From: Thermoleophilia bacterium
GTDB lineage: Bacteria; Actinomycetota; Thermoleophilia; Gaiellales; SKUG01
Assembly (NCBI GenBank): GCA_025964435.1
Contig: JAOPYV010000169.1
Location: forward strand, 1-51,397
DNA: 51,397 nucleotides
Reading direction: 5' to 3'
Below the pieces are notes generated by a model that had not been told where the DNA came from, ran no database searches, and saw only the letters and a program-made list of their open reading frames with translations. Below are positions 10,522-18,871 of this stretch, one piece after another. Numbering within the stretch: the first letter of the stretch is position 1; the number at the start of each line of letters is the position of its first letter. Made by a program: the position numbers and the translations under genes.

Positions 10522-11991
10522 CTAGGCGCGGCTGCGGTACTCGATGATGAGCGGGCAGCCCTCGAAGCCGAACTTCGCCCGGATCTGGTTCTCGAGGAAG
10601 AAGCCGTACGGCCGCGTCATGAGCTCCTTCGCGTTGACGTACACGCGGAACTTCGGCGGCCCGGTCTGCACCTGGGTGCCGTACAGGATGTTCAGGCGGC
10701 GACGCGAGCGCTTGTCGAGCGGACCCGGGTTGCGCTCCTTGAGCTCGCGCAGGAGGCGGTTGAACTCGCCCGTCGAGACCTTCTTCGCGGCCTTGTCGTG
10801 CAGCTCGATCGCCTTGCGCAGCAGCTTCTGGACGTTGCGGTTCTCGGTGCTGGAGGTCGTCACGACCTCGGGGCGCTGACGCAGCTTCTGGGCGATCGTC
10901 TCGGTGACGTCGAACAGGTCGACCTCGTTGATGTCCCACTTGCTGAGGCCGACGATGACGCAGCAGTCGCGCTCACGCATCGCGTCGGCGACGGCGAGGT
11001 CGTTCTCGCGGACGCCCATCGAGGCGTCGACGAGCAGGATGGCGACATCGGCGCGGTCGGCGGCCTGGAGCGCGCGCACCTCGCTGTAGTAGTCGAGCGG
11101 ATCCTGGCCCGAGCGGCGACGGCGCAGGCCGGCCGTGTCGACGAGGATGATCTCGCGGTCCTCGAAGTCGAAGCGCGTGTCGACGCTGTCGCGGGTCGTG
11201 CCCGGCATGTCGGCGACGATGTGGCGGCCGTGGCCGAGGATGGCATTCGCGAGCGTCGACTTGCCGACGTTCGGGCGGCCGACGATGGCGATGCGGATCG
11301 CCTTGTCGTCATCGCGGTTGAACGGGGTGCCGACCTCTTCCAGCTCCTCGACGACGATGTCGAGCAGGTCGCCGGTGTTGTTGCCGTGGTGCGCGCTGAC
11401 CGGGATCGGCATGCCGAGACCGAGCTCGAAGAACTCGGCGGCCTCGTTCTCGTTGTTGGGGTTGTCGACCTTGTTGGCGACGAGGCGGACGCGCGCTCGG
11501 GTGGAGCGCAGCAGGTCCGTCAGCTCATGGTCCGCGGCGCTGACGCCCATCTGGCCGTCGACGACGAGCAGCACGAGGTCACACTCGGAGATCGCCGACT
11601 TGACCTGGCTGCGGATCTCCTTCGACATGCTCGAGCGGTCGCCGTGGTCGACGCCGCCGGTGTCGACGAGGATGAACTGGTGGCCGTTCCACTCACACTC
11701 GATCTCCTTACGATCGCGCGTGACGCCAGCGGTCTCGTGGGTGATCGCGATGCGGGTGCCGGAGAGTCGGTTGACGAGCGTCGACTTGCCGACGTTCGGG
11801 TAGCCGATGACGGCGACGCGACCGATGAACGGTCGCCTCGCTTCGAGCTGCTGGTCCTCGACCTCCGCAAGCTCCGCCGCAATCCATTCGGCATCGTCCT
11901 CGTCGAGGTACGCAAGGTCTGCGCCCGAGGGGAGGATGTCCAGGTCTTCTTCGATGTCGTGATCAATATCCATGGGCCGACCAGCCATCAT
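10522..11991 (-). CDS. der: Ribosome assembly GTPase Der (EngA)
   Basis: A double-GTPase needed for maturation of the 50S subunit. The first G1 loop GYPNVGKST is near 63-71 and the second GRPNVGKST near 238-246. Each has a DTxG switch (DTGGVD, DTAGLR) and an NKxD/SKWD-type box, and a KH-like C-terminal domain follows. The first ~60 residues are an acidic extension. Start choice is uncertain: GTG 12018, ATG 11991 and ATG 11973 are all in frame and none has a clear ribosome site. Transcription may continue from the gene at 12025. Confidence 0.95.
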   Translation of the reverse strand: MMAGRPMDIDHDIEEDLDILPSGADLAYLDEDDAEWIAAELAEVEDQQLEARRPFIGRVAVIGYPNVGKSTLVNRLSGTRIAITHETAGVTRDRKEIECEWNGHQFILVDTGGVDHGDRSSMSKEIRSQVKSAISECDLVLLVVDGQMGVSAADHELTDLLRSTRARVRLVANKVDNPNNENEAAEFFELGLGMPIPVSAHHGNNTGDLLDIVVEELEEVGTPFNRDDDKAIRIAIVGRPNVGKSTLANAILGHGRHIVADMPGTTRDSVDTRFDFEDREIILVDTAGLRRRRSGQDPLDYYSEVRALQAADRADVAILLVDASMGVRENDLAVADAMRERDCCVIVGLSKWDINEVDLFDVTETIAQKLRQRPEVVTTSSTENRNVQKLLRKAIELHDKAAKKVSTGEFNRLLRELKERNPGPLDKRSRRRLNILYGTQVQTGPPKFRVYVNAKELMTRPYGFFLENQIRAKFGFEGCPLIIEYRSRA

Positions 11992-12024
11992 CGCAGGTTG
12001 CGCAAGCTCAGGTGGCACTCTGAG

Positions 12025-12456
12025 TCAGTTCCATGCAAGTCGGCCCGTCGCGGAGAGCAGGAGCTCGATCGCGGAATTGAGCGTTCTGACCTGCTGATCG
12101 CTGATCCGAGCGCGGGAAACGGGAAGCGTCCCGAAGCGCAGGTGCGTGGCCTCGGCGTACTCGAGCAGCTGCGAAACGCCGTCGCGGGCGCGGTCCATGG
12201 CGCCGGCTGCCCGCTGCTTGGTCGGGAAGGGGGTTTCGGATGAGAGCACCGACCGGAGCGTGTTGACGCCGGACTCGACGCGGCCGATCGCCTGGGTCGC
12301 CTGCGCGGCGCTGGGTGCGTAGAGCGCGCTCCCGTTGAGCACACCGATCGCGCCGGCGAACTGGCTCGAGGCTGCGGCGAAGAGCGCGCGCGGCGACATC
12401 GCATCGGTGGGCGACACCGTGATGGTTCGGTTCGGGTGGATCGGTGACAGGTGCAC
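12025..12456 (-). CDS. Small helical protein with M-x-L-S-P N-terminus
   Basis: Not recognised. From GTG 12456, with GGAGAG six nt upstream, the product has 143 residues; ATG 12498 with GGAAGG upstream is an alternative, 14 codons longer. After a Pro/Thr-rich start (VHLSPIHPNRTITVSP), the rest is Ala/Ser-rich and predicted helical, ending IELLLSATGRLAW. Composition, length and ending resemble the small proteins at 34574 and 35011, so a distant family is possible. It sits between cmk-plsC and der, which are usually adjacent, so it looks like an inserted accessory gene. No Sec signal. Confidence 0.65.
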   Translation of the reverse strand: MHLSPIHPNRTITVSPTDAMSPRALFAAASSQFAGAIGVLNGSALYAPSAAQATQAIGRVESGVNTLRSVLSSETPFPTKQRAAGAMDRARDGVSQLLEYAEATHLRFGTLPVSRARISDQQVRTLNSAIELLLSATGRLAWN

Positions 12457-12586
12457 GACAAGCTCTCCGCAGGTGGGCGAGCTCCTATCGTCCTGCATCG
12501 ACCGGACCTTCCGCGCCGTGCGCGATGACCCCAGCCGGATCCGGCCCACGCAGTGGCCGGGCGCGGACAGGGTCGGGCAGTCGTCG

Positions 12587-13999
12587 CTAGAACCAGCGGT
12601 CGGCGCGCTGCGCGTCCCACAGCTCCTGGACGTCAGCCCAGACGGCCGTGGTGGCATTGCGGATATTCGCCGGCGTGGCCAGCTGTCCATCGAAGCGATG
12701 CGGGCGGCCGAAGGCGACCGTCACCTTGAAGAGCGATTCGCTCCAACGGTTGCCGTAGATGGCGACCGGGACGATCGGCACGCCGGTGATGAGGGCGAGA
12801 CGCGCTGCACCCTGGCGCGGTCGTGCGAGGCGGCCTTCGTAGACGCGCGTGCCTTCGGGGAAGATGCCGAGCGAGTCACCGCGCCGCAGGACCTCCTCGC
12901 CGATGTGCAGCGCAACGCGATCGCCCGCGCCACGTCGCACCGGGAAGAAGCCGATCGCGTCGGCGAGGTTCTTCAGGTAGCGATTGCTGGCGAGGTCGGC
13001 CTTGCCCATGTAACGGATGACGCGATTGAGCGGCGAGATCAGGAAGGCGGGATCCCACGTCGACGCGTGGTTGGCGATGAAGAGGCACGGCTCGTCCGGC
13101 ACGCGCTCGACGCCGTGGGCCTGGAGCCGGAAGCCCTTCTCCCAGACGGGCCGCGTGCGGCGCAGCACCTTGTCGAAGTTGGCGAGGCCGGATTCGTTGT
13201 CGATCCACTCGCGCGCGGTGCGGCCCTGCGTCATCTCACCGTCGAGCAGCTCGCGGCGGCGCTCGAGCCACATGTTGACGAGCAGGTCGACGGCTTCCTG
13301 GATACCGACGTTGGTCGTGTCGAGCACGAACGCGTCGTCGGCGGCTTCGCTCTGCTTGGCGTCGCGCGCATCGCGCGCCTCGAGTGCGGCGGCGACGTTC
13401 GACTCGGCGCCGCTTCCTGACTCATCCTGCTGGCCGCCGCGGCGTCGCGCGCGCTCCTCCAGGTCGGCAGTGATGAAGATCTTGAGCTCGGCGTCGGGGC
13501 GCACGACCTTGCCGCAGTCGCGACCGTCGAGCACGCTGTCGCGATCCAGCGAGAGCTGGCGCTGGCGAGCGATCATCACGTCGCGCACCTCGGGGTGCGA
13601 TGCGACGCGGGAGGCGGCATCGTCGATGCGCGGCTCGCGGATTGCATCGGTGATGTCGACGCCGGCGATCTTCACTTCCCAGCGGTCGACCCCGTAGCCG
13701 AGCGACGCGGGCTGGGCGATGGCGAGACCGCGGAGGCGCGCACCGTCATCGAGCGGGATCCCACGCTCGAGGGCGAGCCACCCGAGCGCGCGATAGGTCG
13801 CGCCGGTCTCGACGTAGTTGAAGCCGAGCGTCTCGGCGACCAGCCGCGCCACCGTGCTCTTGCCGCTGCCGGCAGGACCATCGACGGTGATGGTCAGCGC
13901 GCGTGTCCAGCGCTCCCCTTCGACCAGTTGGTCCTTCGACACGGGGCGCGAGATATCCAACGCAGCCGGTGATTCCGTGGTGTTCGTGCTCGAGGCCAT
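12587..13999 (-). CDS. cmk: Cytidylate kinase fused to 1-acyl-glycerol-3-phosphate acyltransferase
   Basis: One 470-residue frame joins two enzymes. Residues ~33-245 are cytidylate kinase (P-loop GPAGSGKST 41-49, GATYRALG 66-73, DGRDCGKVV 158-166), which phosphorylates CMP/dCMP. Residues ~285-470 are a PlsC acyltransferase with NHASTWD (HX4D) at 310-316 and FPEGTR at 380-385, which makes phosphatidic acid from lysophosphatidate. An internal ATG at 13234 could allow separate PlsC synthesis but has no good ribosome site. ATG 13999 lies 7 nt after TAGCAT. The joined product would link CDP supply and phospholipid synthesis. Confidence 0.9.
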   Translation of the reverse strand: MASSTNTTESPAALDISRPVSKDQLVEGERWTRALTITVDGPAGSGKSTVARLVAETLGFNYVETGATYRALGWLALERGIPLDDGARLRGLAIAQPASLGYGVDRWEVKIAGVDITDAIREPRIDDAASRVASHPEVRDVMIARQRQLSLDRDSVLDGRDCGKVVRPDAELKIFITADLEERARRRGGQQDESGSGAESNVAAALEARDARDAKQSEAADDAFVLDTTNVGIQEAVDLLVNMWLERRRELLDGEMTQGRTAREWIDNESGLANFDKVLRRTRPVWEKGFRLQAHGVERVPDEPCLFIANHASTWDPAFLISPLNRVIRYMGKADLASNRYLKNLADAIGFFPVRRGAGDRVALHIGEEVLRRGDSLGIFPEGTRVYEGRLARPRQGAARLALITGVPIVPVAIYGNRWSESLFKVTVAFGRPHRFDGQLATPANIRNATTAVWADVQELWDAQRADRWF

Positions 14000-14006
14000 C
14001 GGCTGG

Positions 14007-14012
14007 ATGCTA
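14007..14012 (-). promoter_or_regulatory. -10 element of cmk-plsC (leaderless type)
   Basis: TAGCAT on the minus strand ends 7 nt before ATG 13999; there is no ribosome site. It lies in the 67-bp gap to the divergent SDR gene. Confidence 0.45.
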
Positions 14013-14066
14013 CCGCAGGTTGGGCCCGCGGCGAATATCGATTGGTGCGGCGGGGATCCATCGTCC

Positions 14067-14834
14067 ATGGAAACCGCAATCATCACCGGATCCGATTCCG
14101 GCATCGGCAAGGCCGCGGCAGTCGCCCTCGCGCGTCGCGGCTTCAACATCGGTCTCACCGTGCACGAGGACACTCGCGGCGTGCAGCAGACGGCCCGCGA
14201 GGTCGAGCTGCACGGGGTTCGTGCGGTCGTCGCGACGCTCGACCTCGATGATCCGACGAGCGTGCAGCCCGCCCTGGCCGCACTGATCGACGAGCTCGGC
14301 GGATCCCTCCGCATCTTCGTCAACAACGCCGGCATCGGTGCCAGCACACCCTTCCTCGAGACACCGATCGAGGAGTTCCGTCACGTGCTGGAGGTCGACC
14401 TGGTCGGCGCCTTCCTCGGCGCACAGGTCGCAGCCCGGCGCATGGTCGAGCAGGGCAACGGCGGCGTGATCGTCAACGTCACCTCCATCCACGAGCAGGT
14501 GCCCCTCAGGGGAAGCTCCGCCTACTGCGCCGCCAAGGGTGGGCTGGGCCTGCTCACCAAAGTGATGGCCCTCGAGCTCGCCGAGCACGGCATCCGGGTC
14601 AACTCCGTCGCGCCGGGCGAGATCGCCACCCCGATGAACGACGCCGAGGACGTGGATCCGCACTCGCTGGATCGCCCGTCGATCCCCGCTGGCCGACCGG
14701 GCGACGCACGCGAGGTCGCGGAGCTCATCGCATTCCTCTGCACGGATGCCGCGGCCTATGCGACCGGCAGCTCGTTCGTGATGGACGGCGGCCTGACCTT
14801 GACCGCTGCCGAGCAGGACACCCCGGGCGACTGA
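14067..14834 (+). CDS. Short-chain dehydrogenase/reductase
   Basis: A 255-residue classical SDR, an NAD(P)-dependent oxidoreductase of unknown substrate. It shows the cofactor motif TGSDSGIG at 7-14, NNAG at 86-89, the catalytic Ser in NVTS (140) and YCAAK at 153-157, plus RVNSVAPGEIATPM after the active site. The TGSDSGIG loop and overall pattern resemble glucose/3-oxoacyl-ACP reductase-like members. ATG 14067 is chosen because upstream codons run into the divergent cmk gene. It is followed after 12 nt by the PolX-like gene, so the two are probably cotranscribed. Confidence 0.9.
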   Translation: METAIITGSDSGIGKAAAVALARRGFNIGLTVHEDTRGVQQTAREVELHGVRAVVATLDLDDPTSVQPALAALIDELGGSLRIFVNNAGIGASTPFLETPIEEFRHVLEVDLVGAFLGAQVAARRMVEQGNGGVIVNVTSIHEQVPLRGSSAYCAAKGGLGLLTKVMALELAEHGIRVNSVAPGEIATPMNDAEDVDPHSLDRPSIPAGRPGDAREVAELIAFLCTDAAAYATGSSFVMDGGLTLTAAEQDTPGD

Positions 14835-14846
14835 GCTGGTCCGCAC

Positions 14847-16625
14847 GTGGAGCACCCCTCGAATCGCGAGATCGCCAGCGTGCTGGAACAGCTGGCGGAG
14901 CATTCCCAGTTCGTCGGGGCTCGCTACCCGGCACGCGCCTATCAACGGGCGGCCAGCGCCATCGCCCAGCTACCGGTGTCGGTCGGCGCGCTCGCGATGG
15001 CGGGCCGAGCCACCGAGCTGCGGGGGATCGGCCGATCCATCCAGTCGCGGATCGCGGAGTACTGCGACACGGGAACGATCGCCGAGCTGGAGCGGCTGCG
15101 CGAGGAGACGCCACCGGCCCGGCTGCTCCTGACCCGGCTGCCGGGCCTCGGGCCCAAGACCAGCACGGTGATCTGGGACACGCTGCGCCCGACCAGCATC
15201 GAAGAGCTCGAGGAGATGGTCAGCGACGGGCGACTGCGGACCGTGCGCGGCGTGGGGCCGGCGACCGAGGACATCGTGCGCGCCGGGATCCTCGAACTCG
15301 AACACGAGCCCGAGCAACTGGCCGTGCAGCTGCTGCGCTCCCAGGCGCAACGTGCGGTGGCGGACATCGCGGGCGTGCTTCGCGGCTCGGTGCCGGGCGT
15401 GCTGCGGATCCTCGAGGCGGGCCAGCTTCGACGAGGCTTCGAGCTCGTCGACATGCTCGATATTGTCGTGGTGGCGGAGGACACGGTTGCCGCGACGGCT
15501 GCGCTGCGCGAGCAGCTCGATGCCCGCGGGTGGCTGACATCCTCCGAGGACGCCCCGATCGTCGATGAGTGCCTGACATTCGCACTGGATGGATTGAGTG
15601 GCGCAGGGGTCCGAATCCACGTCACCGATACGGCCCATGAGGCGGCGTCGTATGCCTACGCCGTGGGTCCTGTCGACCACGCGCGAACCGTGCTGGAGCG
15701 ATCCGGCGCCGCGCCTGCCGCTGCCGCGCCGACCTCCCCCGTGCCGCCCGACGCGCCGCGCGCCGCTCCCGACGCAGACCTGTATCGTCGCGCTCGGCTG
15801 GCGTGGATCGCTCCGGAGCGCCGCGATGCCGCAGGCGCGCTCGAAGCTGCGTCAGCAGCCTTCGCAGTCAATCGCGACATGCCCGCACTCGTCGCCGCGG
15901 CCGACCTGCGCGGCGAGCTGCACTGCCACTCGAACTGGAGCGACGGGCGGGCAACGATGGAGGCGATGGCCCACGCCGCGATCGCCCGCGGCTCCGAGTA
16001 CCTCGCGATCACCGACCACTCCTGGTCGCTGCGCATCGTCAACGGGCTGGCTCCAGCCGACCTCGCTGCGCAGTGGCGTGAGCTCGAGCGCGTCCGAGCG
16101 ACCATGCCGGATGGCTTTCACCTGCTCCAGGGCACGGAGCTGGAGATACTTCCGGATGGCACCCTCGATTTTCCCGACGACGTGCTGGAGCGTCTCGACT
16201 GGATCGTCGCCTCGATCCACTCCCGGCAGCGCCAGCCCGCCGAGGAGATCACGCGGCGCATCGAGCGCGCGATGTTCAATCCGTACGTCGACTGCATCGG
16301 GCACCCGACCAGCCGGCTGCTGCTGCGCAGGCCGAGGACCGAGCTCGACACCGATCGACTCATCGAGCTTGCGGCGCACACCGGCACCTTCCTCGAGATC
16401 AACTCGTCGCCCGATCGCCTCGACCTCGACGCTCCAACGGCAGCTCGGGCCGCCGATGCGGGCGTGCTGTTGTGCATCAACTCCGACGCGCATGGGCCCA
16501 ACACGCTCGGACTGGTCGAGCACGGCGCCGCGATCGCGCGCCGCGCTGGACTGCGGCCCGACCAGGTCGCGAACACGCGAAGCTGGGAGCAGCTGCGATC
16601 GCTCCAGAAGCGCTGGCGCGCCTGA
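14847..16625 (+). CDS. PolX-like protein: degenerate family X polymerase plus PHP phosphoesterase
   Basis: A 592-residue protein with bacterial PolX layout: N-terminal HhH DNA-binding region (LRGIGRSIQSRI, LPGLGPKT, VRGVGPAT), a polymerase core, and a C-terminal PHP domain. The PHP metal residues look intact (HCHSNWSDG 359-367, ITDHSW, GTELEI, ASIHS, GHPTS, NSDAHG). The polymerase site does not: the usual GS...RRGxxxxxDxD reads GQLRRGFELVDMLD at 192-205, with Met where the first Asp is expected, and the third Asp position reads VRIHV (255-259). I infer a 3'-5' exonuclease/phosphoesterase in DNA repair without polymerase activity. GTG 14847 follows the SDR stop by 12 nt. Confidence 0.85.
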   Translation: MEHPSNREIASVLEQLAEHSQFVGARYPARAYQRAASAIAQLPVSVGALAMAGRATELRGIGRSIQSRIAEYCDTGTIAELERLREETPPARLLLTRLPGLGPKTSTVIWDTLRPTSIEELEEMVSDGRLRTVRGVGPATEDIVRAGILELEHEPEQLAVQLLRSQAQRAVADIAGVLRGSVPGVLRILEAGQLRRGFELVDMLDIVVVAEDTVAATAALREQLDARGWLTSSEDAPIVDECLTFALDGLSGAGVRIHVTDTAHEAASYAYAVGPVDHARTVLERSGAAPAAAAPTSPVPPDAPRAAPDADLYRRARLAWIAPERRDAAGALEAASAAFAVNRDMPALVAAADLRGELHCHSNWSDGRATMEAMAHAAIARGSEYLAITDHSWSLRIVNGLAPADLAAQWRELERVRATMPDGFHLLQGTELEILPDGTLDFPDDVLERLDWIVASIHSRQRQPAEEITRRIERAMFNPYVDCIGHPTSRLLLRRPRTELDTDRLIELAAHTGTFLEINSSPDRLDLDAPTAARAADAGVLLCINSDAHGPNTLGLVEHGAAIARRAGLRPDQVANTRSWEQLRSLQKRWRA

Positions 16626-16633
16626 CCAGCTCC

Positions 16634-17947
16634 CTAGCGGACGGCGATGGCGTCCAGCACTTCGAAGTAGCCCGGGTACGAGACGTCGACGCAGTCGGCG
16701 TTCTCGATCGTGACGCCGCGCTTGGAGACGAGGCCGATCGCGCCGCCGAGCATGGCGAGGCGATGGTCGCCGGCGGCGTCCATCGTGCCGCCGTCGGGGC
16801 GTGCCGAGGATCCGCGGATGACGAAGCCGTCGCGCAGCGGCTGGAGACTGATGCCGAGGTGTCGCAGCGCGATGCCGAGCACCTCGATGCGATCGGTCTC
16901 CTTGGCGCGCAGCTCCTCCGCCCCGCGCACGACGAACTCGCCGCGACGGAAGTGGGCGATCAGCGCGAGCACGGGCAGCTCGTCGATCATGCGCGCGACG
17001 TCGGAGACCTCGAGGAAGGTCCGGTTGAGCTGCGAGTGCTGGATCTCGAAGTCGGCGACTGGCTCGCCGTCGACCTGGCCACGATTGGAGATGCCGATGC
17101 GCGAGCCCATCTGCTCGAGCACGTCGACGAAGCCGCTGCGGCCCGGGCTCTCGATCACGCCGGGCAGGCGCAGCATCGAGCCGTGCAGCACGGTCGCGAT
17201 GGCGATGAACGGCGCGGCCGCCGACGGGTCGGCCGGAATCCGGGTGTCGGGCAGCTCGATCGAATCGATCGGGTCGACCGTGATCTTGTTGCCGGCGCGC
17301 TTCACCTTCACGCCCGCACGACGCAGCATGCGCTCGGTGTGGTCGCGCAGCACGGCAGGCTCGGAGATCGTGACGGGGCCGTCCGCATTGAGGCCGGCGA
17401 GCAGGATGGCGCTCTGCACCTGTGCGCTCGGGACCGTCAGCTCGAACGTGCCACCGCGGAGTGGGCCGCGGCTCGTGATCTTGAGCGGCATCGTGCCGTC
17501 GGTGCTGATCTCCACGTCGGCGCCGAGCACCTTGAGCGGCTCGGCGATGCGTCGCATCGGTCGCACGCTCAGCGAGGAGTCGCCCTCGAGCTGGAAGAAG
17601 CGTCCTTCGGGCTGGCCGGCGAGCAGGCCCGACAGCAGGCGCGCGAGCGTGCCAGCGTTGTCGCACTGGATCGCCGCACCGTCCGGCAGCGCCTGGATGC
17701 CCTGGAGGCCAACGCCCGTCACGGTCAGGTCGTACGGGTTCTGCTCGTCGCGCTCGACCTTCGCGCCCAGCTGCTCGACGGCGCGCACGGTGGACGCGAC
17801 ATCCTCGCCGGTGGCGAGGTTGCTGATCCGGACGGGGCGGGTCGAGGCAAGCGCGAGCAGCAATGCCCGATGCGAGACGCTCTTGTCGCCTGGGAGATGG
17901 ACTTCACCGCGGACAGCGGTGGCGGGTGCAACATGGATAGTGGTCAC
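16634..17947 (-). CDS. aroA: 3-phosphoshikimate 1-carboxyvinyltransferase (EPSP synthase)
   Basis: Sixth step of the shikimate pathway, adding enolpyruvate to shikimate 3-phosphate. The 437-residue protein has the signature LPGDKSVSHRALLLA at ~19-33, NAGTLARLL, and the second-half RAKETDRI motif. GTG 17947 overlaps the stop of the DAHP synthase gene as GTGA, so translation is coupled and the two pathway enzymes form one operon. Its 3' end faces the PolX-like gene with only 8 nt between stops. Confidence 0.95.
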   Translation of the reverse strand: MTTIHVAPATAVRGEVHLPGDKSVSHRALLLALASTRPVRISNLATGEDVASTVRAVEQLGAKVERDEQNPYDLTVTGVGLQGIQALPDGAAIQCDNAGTLARLLSGLLAGQPEGRFFQLEGDSSLSVRPMRRIAEPLKVLGADVEISTDGTMPLKITSRGPLRGGTFELTVPSAQVQSAILLAGLNADGPVTISEPAVLRDHTERMLRRAGVKVKRAGNKITVDPIDSIELPDTRIPADPSAAAPFIAIATVLHGSMLRLPGVIESPGRSGFVDVLEQMGSRIGISNRGQVDGEPVADFEIQHSQLNRTFLEVSDVARMIDELPVLALIAHFRRGEFVVRGAEELRAKETDRIEVLGIALRHLGISLQPLRDGFVIRGSSARPDGGTMDAAGDHRLAMLGGAIGLVSKRGVTIENADCVDVSYPGYFEVLDAIAVR

Positions 17948-18780
17948 GAGACCGACAAGCTTACCGAGCTGCGGCGGGCGCCGACGGCCTCAAGTATCGG
18001 ATCCAGTGACGTGACGAGCCCCGCGAACTGCTCGACCGACAGTGCCTGCTCGGCATCCGACAGCGCGGACCCGGGCGCATCGTGCACCTCGACCATGATC
18101 CCGTCGGCACCCACGGCAGCGGCTGCACGAGCCAGATCCGGCACCCAGCGCGCGACGCCTGCGGCATGTGACGGGTCCATCAGGATTGGCAGGTGCGTGC
18201 GCTCGCGCAGCACGGGAATCGCCGCGATGTCGAGCGTGAAGCGTGTGGCCGTCTCGAAGGTGCGGATCCCGCGCTCGACGAGCAGCACGTCCTCATTGCC
18301 TTCGACGAGGAGGTACTCCGCCGCGTCGAGCAGCTCCTGCACCGTCGCCCCGAAGCCGCGCTTGAGCAGCACCGGCTTGCCGGTGCGGGCGACCTCGCGC
18401 AGCAGCCCACCGTTGGCCATGTTGCGCGCGCCGACCTGGATCAAGTCCGTGACCGCAGCCACGCGTGCGACGTCGCGCACGTCGAGCACTTCGGTCACGA
18501 TCGGCAGGCCGACCCGCGCTCGCGCGTCGGCGAGCAGGACGAGGCCCTCGTCGCCGAGGCCCTGGAAGGAGTGTGGCGAGGTGCGGGGCTTGAAGGCGCC
18601 GCCGCGCAGCATGGCCGCACCGCCATCCGCGACGCCCTGCGCGATGCGCAGCAGCCCGTCGCGTGATTCGACGGAGCAGGGTCCACCGATGACGAGGAAC
18701 TCCCCATCACCGACCTGCAGGCCGTGGTCACCAAGGGAAACGCGCCGGCGCTCGCCGGGTCGATGCTGGAGGGAAGTCAC
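17944..18780 (-). CDS. aroF: 3-deoxy-7-phosphoheptulonate synthase, type I-beta
   Basis: First committed step of aromatic amino acid synthesis, condensing phosphoenolpyruvate with erythrose 4-phosphate. The 278-residue core enzyme shows GGPCSVES, GAFKPRTSPHSFQG, LLKRGFGAT, MDPSHAAG and VEVHDAP, the metal and substrate segments of the AroF/KDO8P-like subfamily. There is no ferredoxin-like, ACT or chorismate mutase extension, so allosteric control by such a domain is absent. GTG 18780 follows TAGGAT by 6 nt. Operon with aroA. Confidence 0.95.
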   Translation of the reverse strand: MTSLQHRPGERRRVSLGDHGLQVGDGEFLVIGGPCSVESRDGLLRIAQGVADGGAAMLRGGAFKPRTSPHSFQGLGDEGLVLLADARARVGLPIVTEVLDVRDVARVAAVTDLIQVGARNMANGGLLREVARTGKPVLLKRGFGATVQELLDAAEYLLVEGNEDVLLVERGIRTFETATRFTLDIAAIPVLRERTHLPILMDPSHAAGVARWVPDLARAAAAVGADGIMVEVHDAPGSALSDAEQALSVEQFAGLVTSLDPILEAVGARRSSVSLSVS

Positions 18781-18786
18781 CTCGAC

Positions 18787-18792
18787 ATCCTA
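18787..18792 (-). promoter_or_regulatory. -10 element of aroF-aroA (leaderless type)
   Basis: TAGGAT on the minus strand, 6 nt before GTG 18780; no ribosome site precedes the start. Confidence 0.45.
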
Positions 18793-18871
18793 GATCACCC
18801 CTTGCCAAAAGCTGGAAGTCGGTGCACGTTGGACCTAGTGCAATCCCCCGCACGCTCCACGAGGCACCCAG

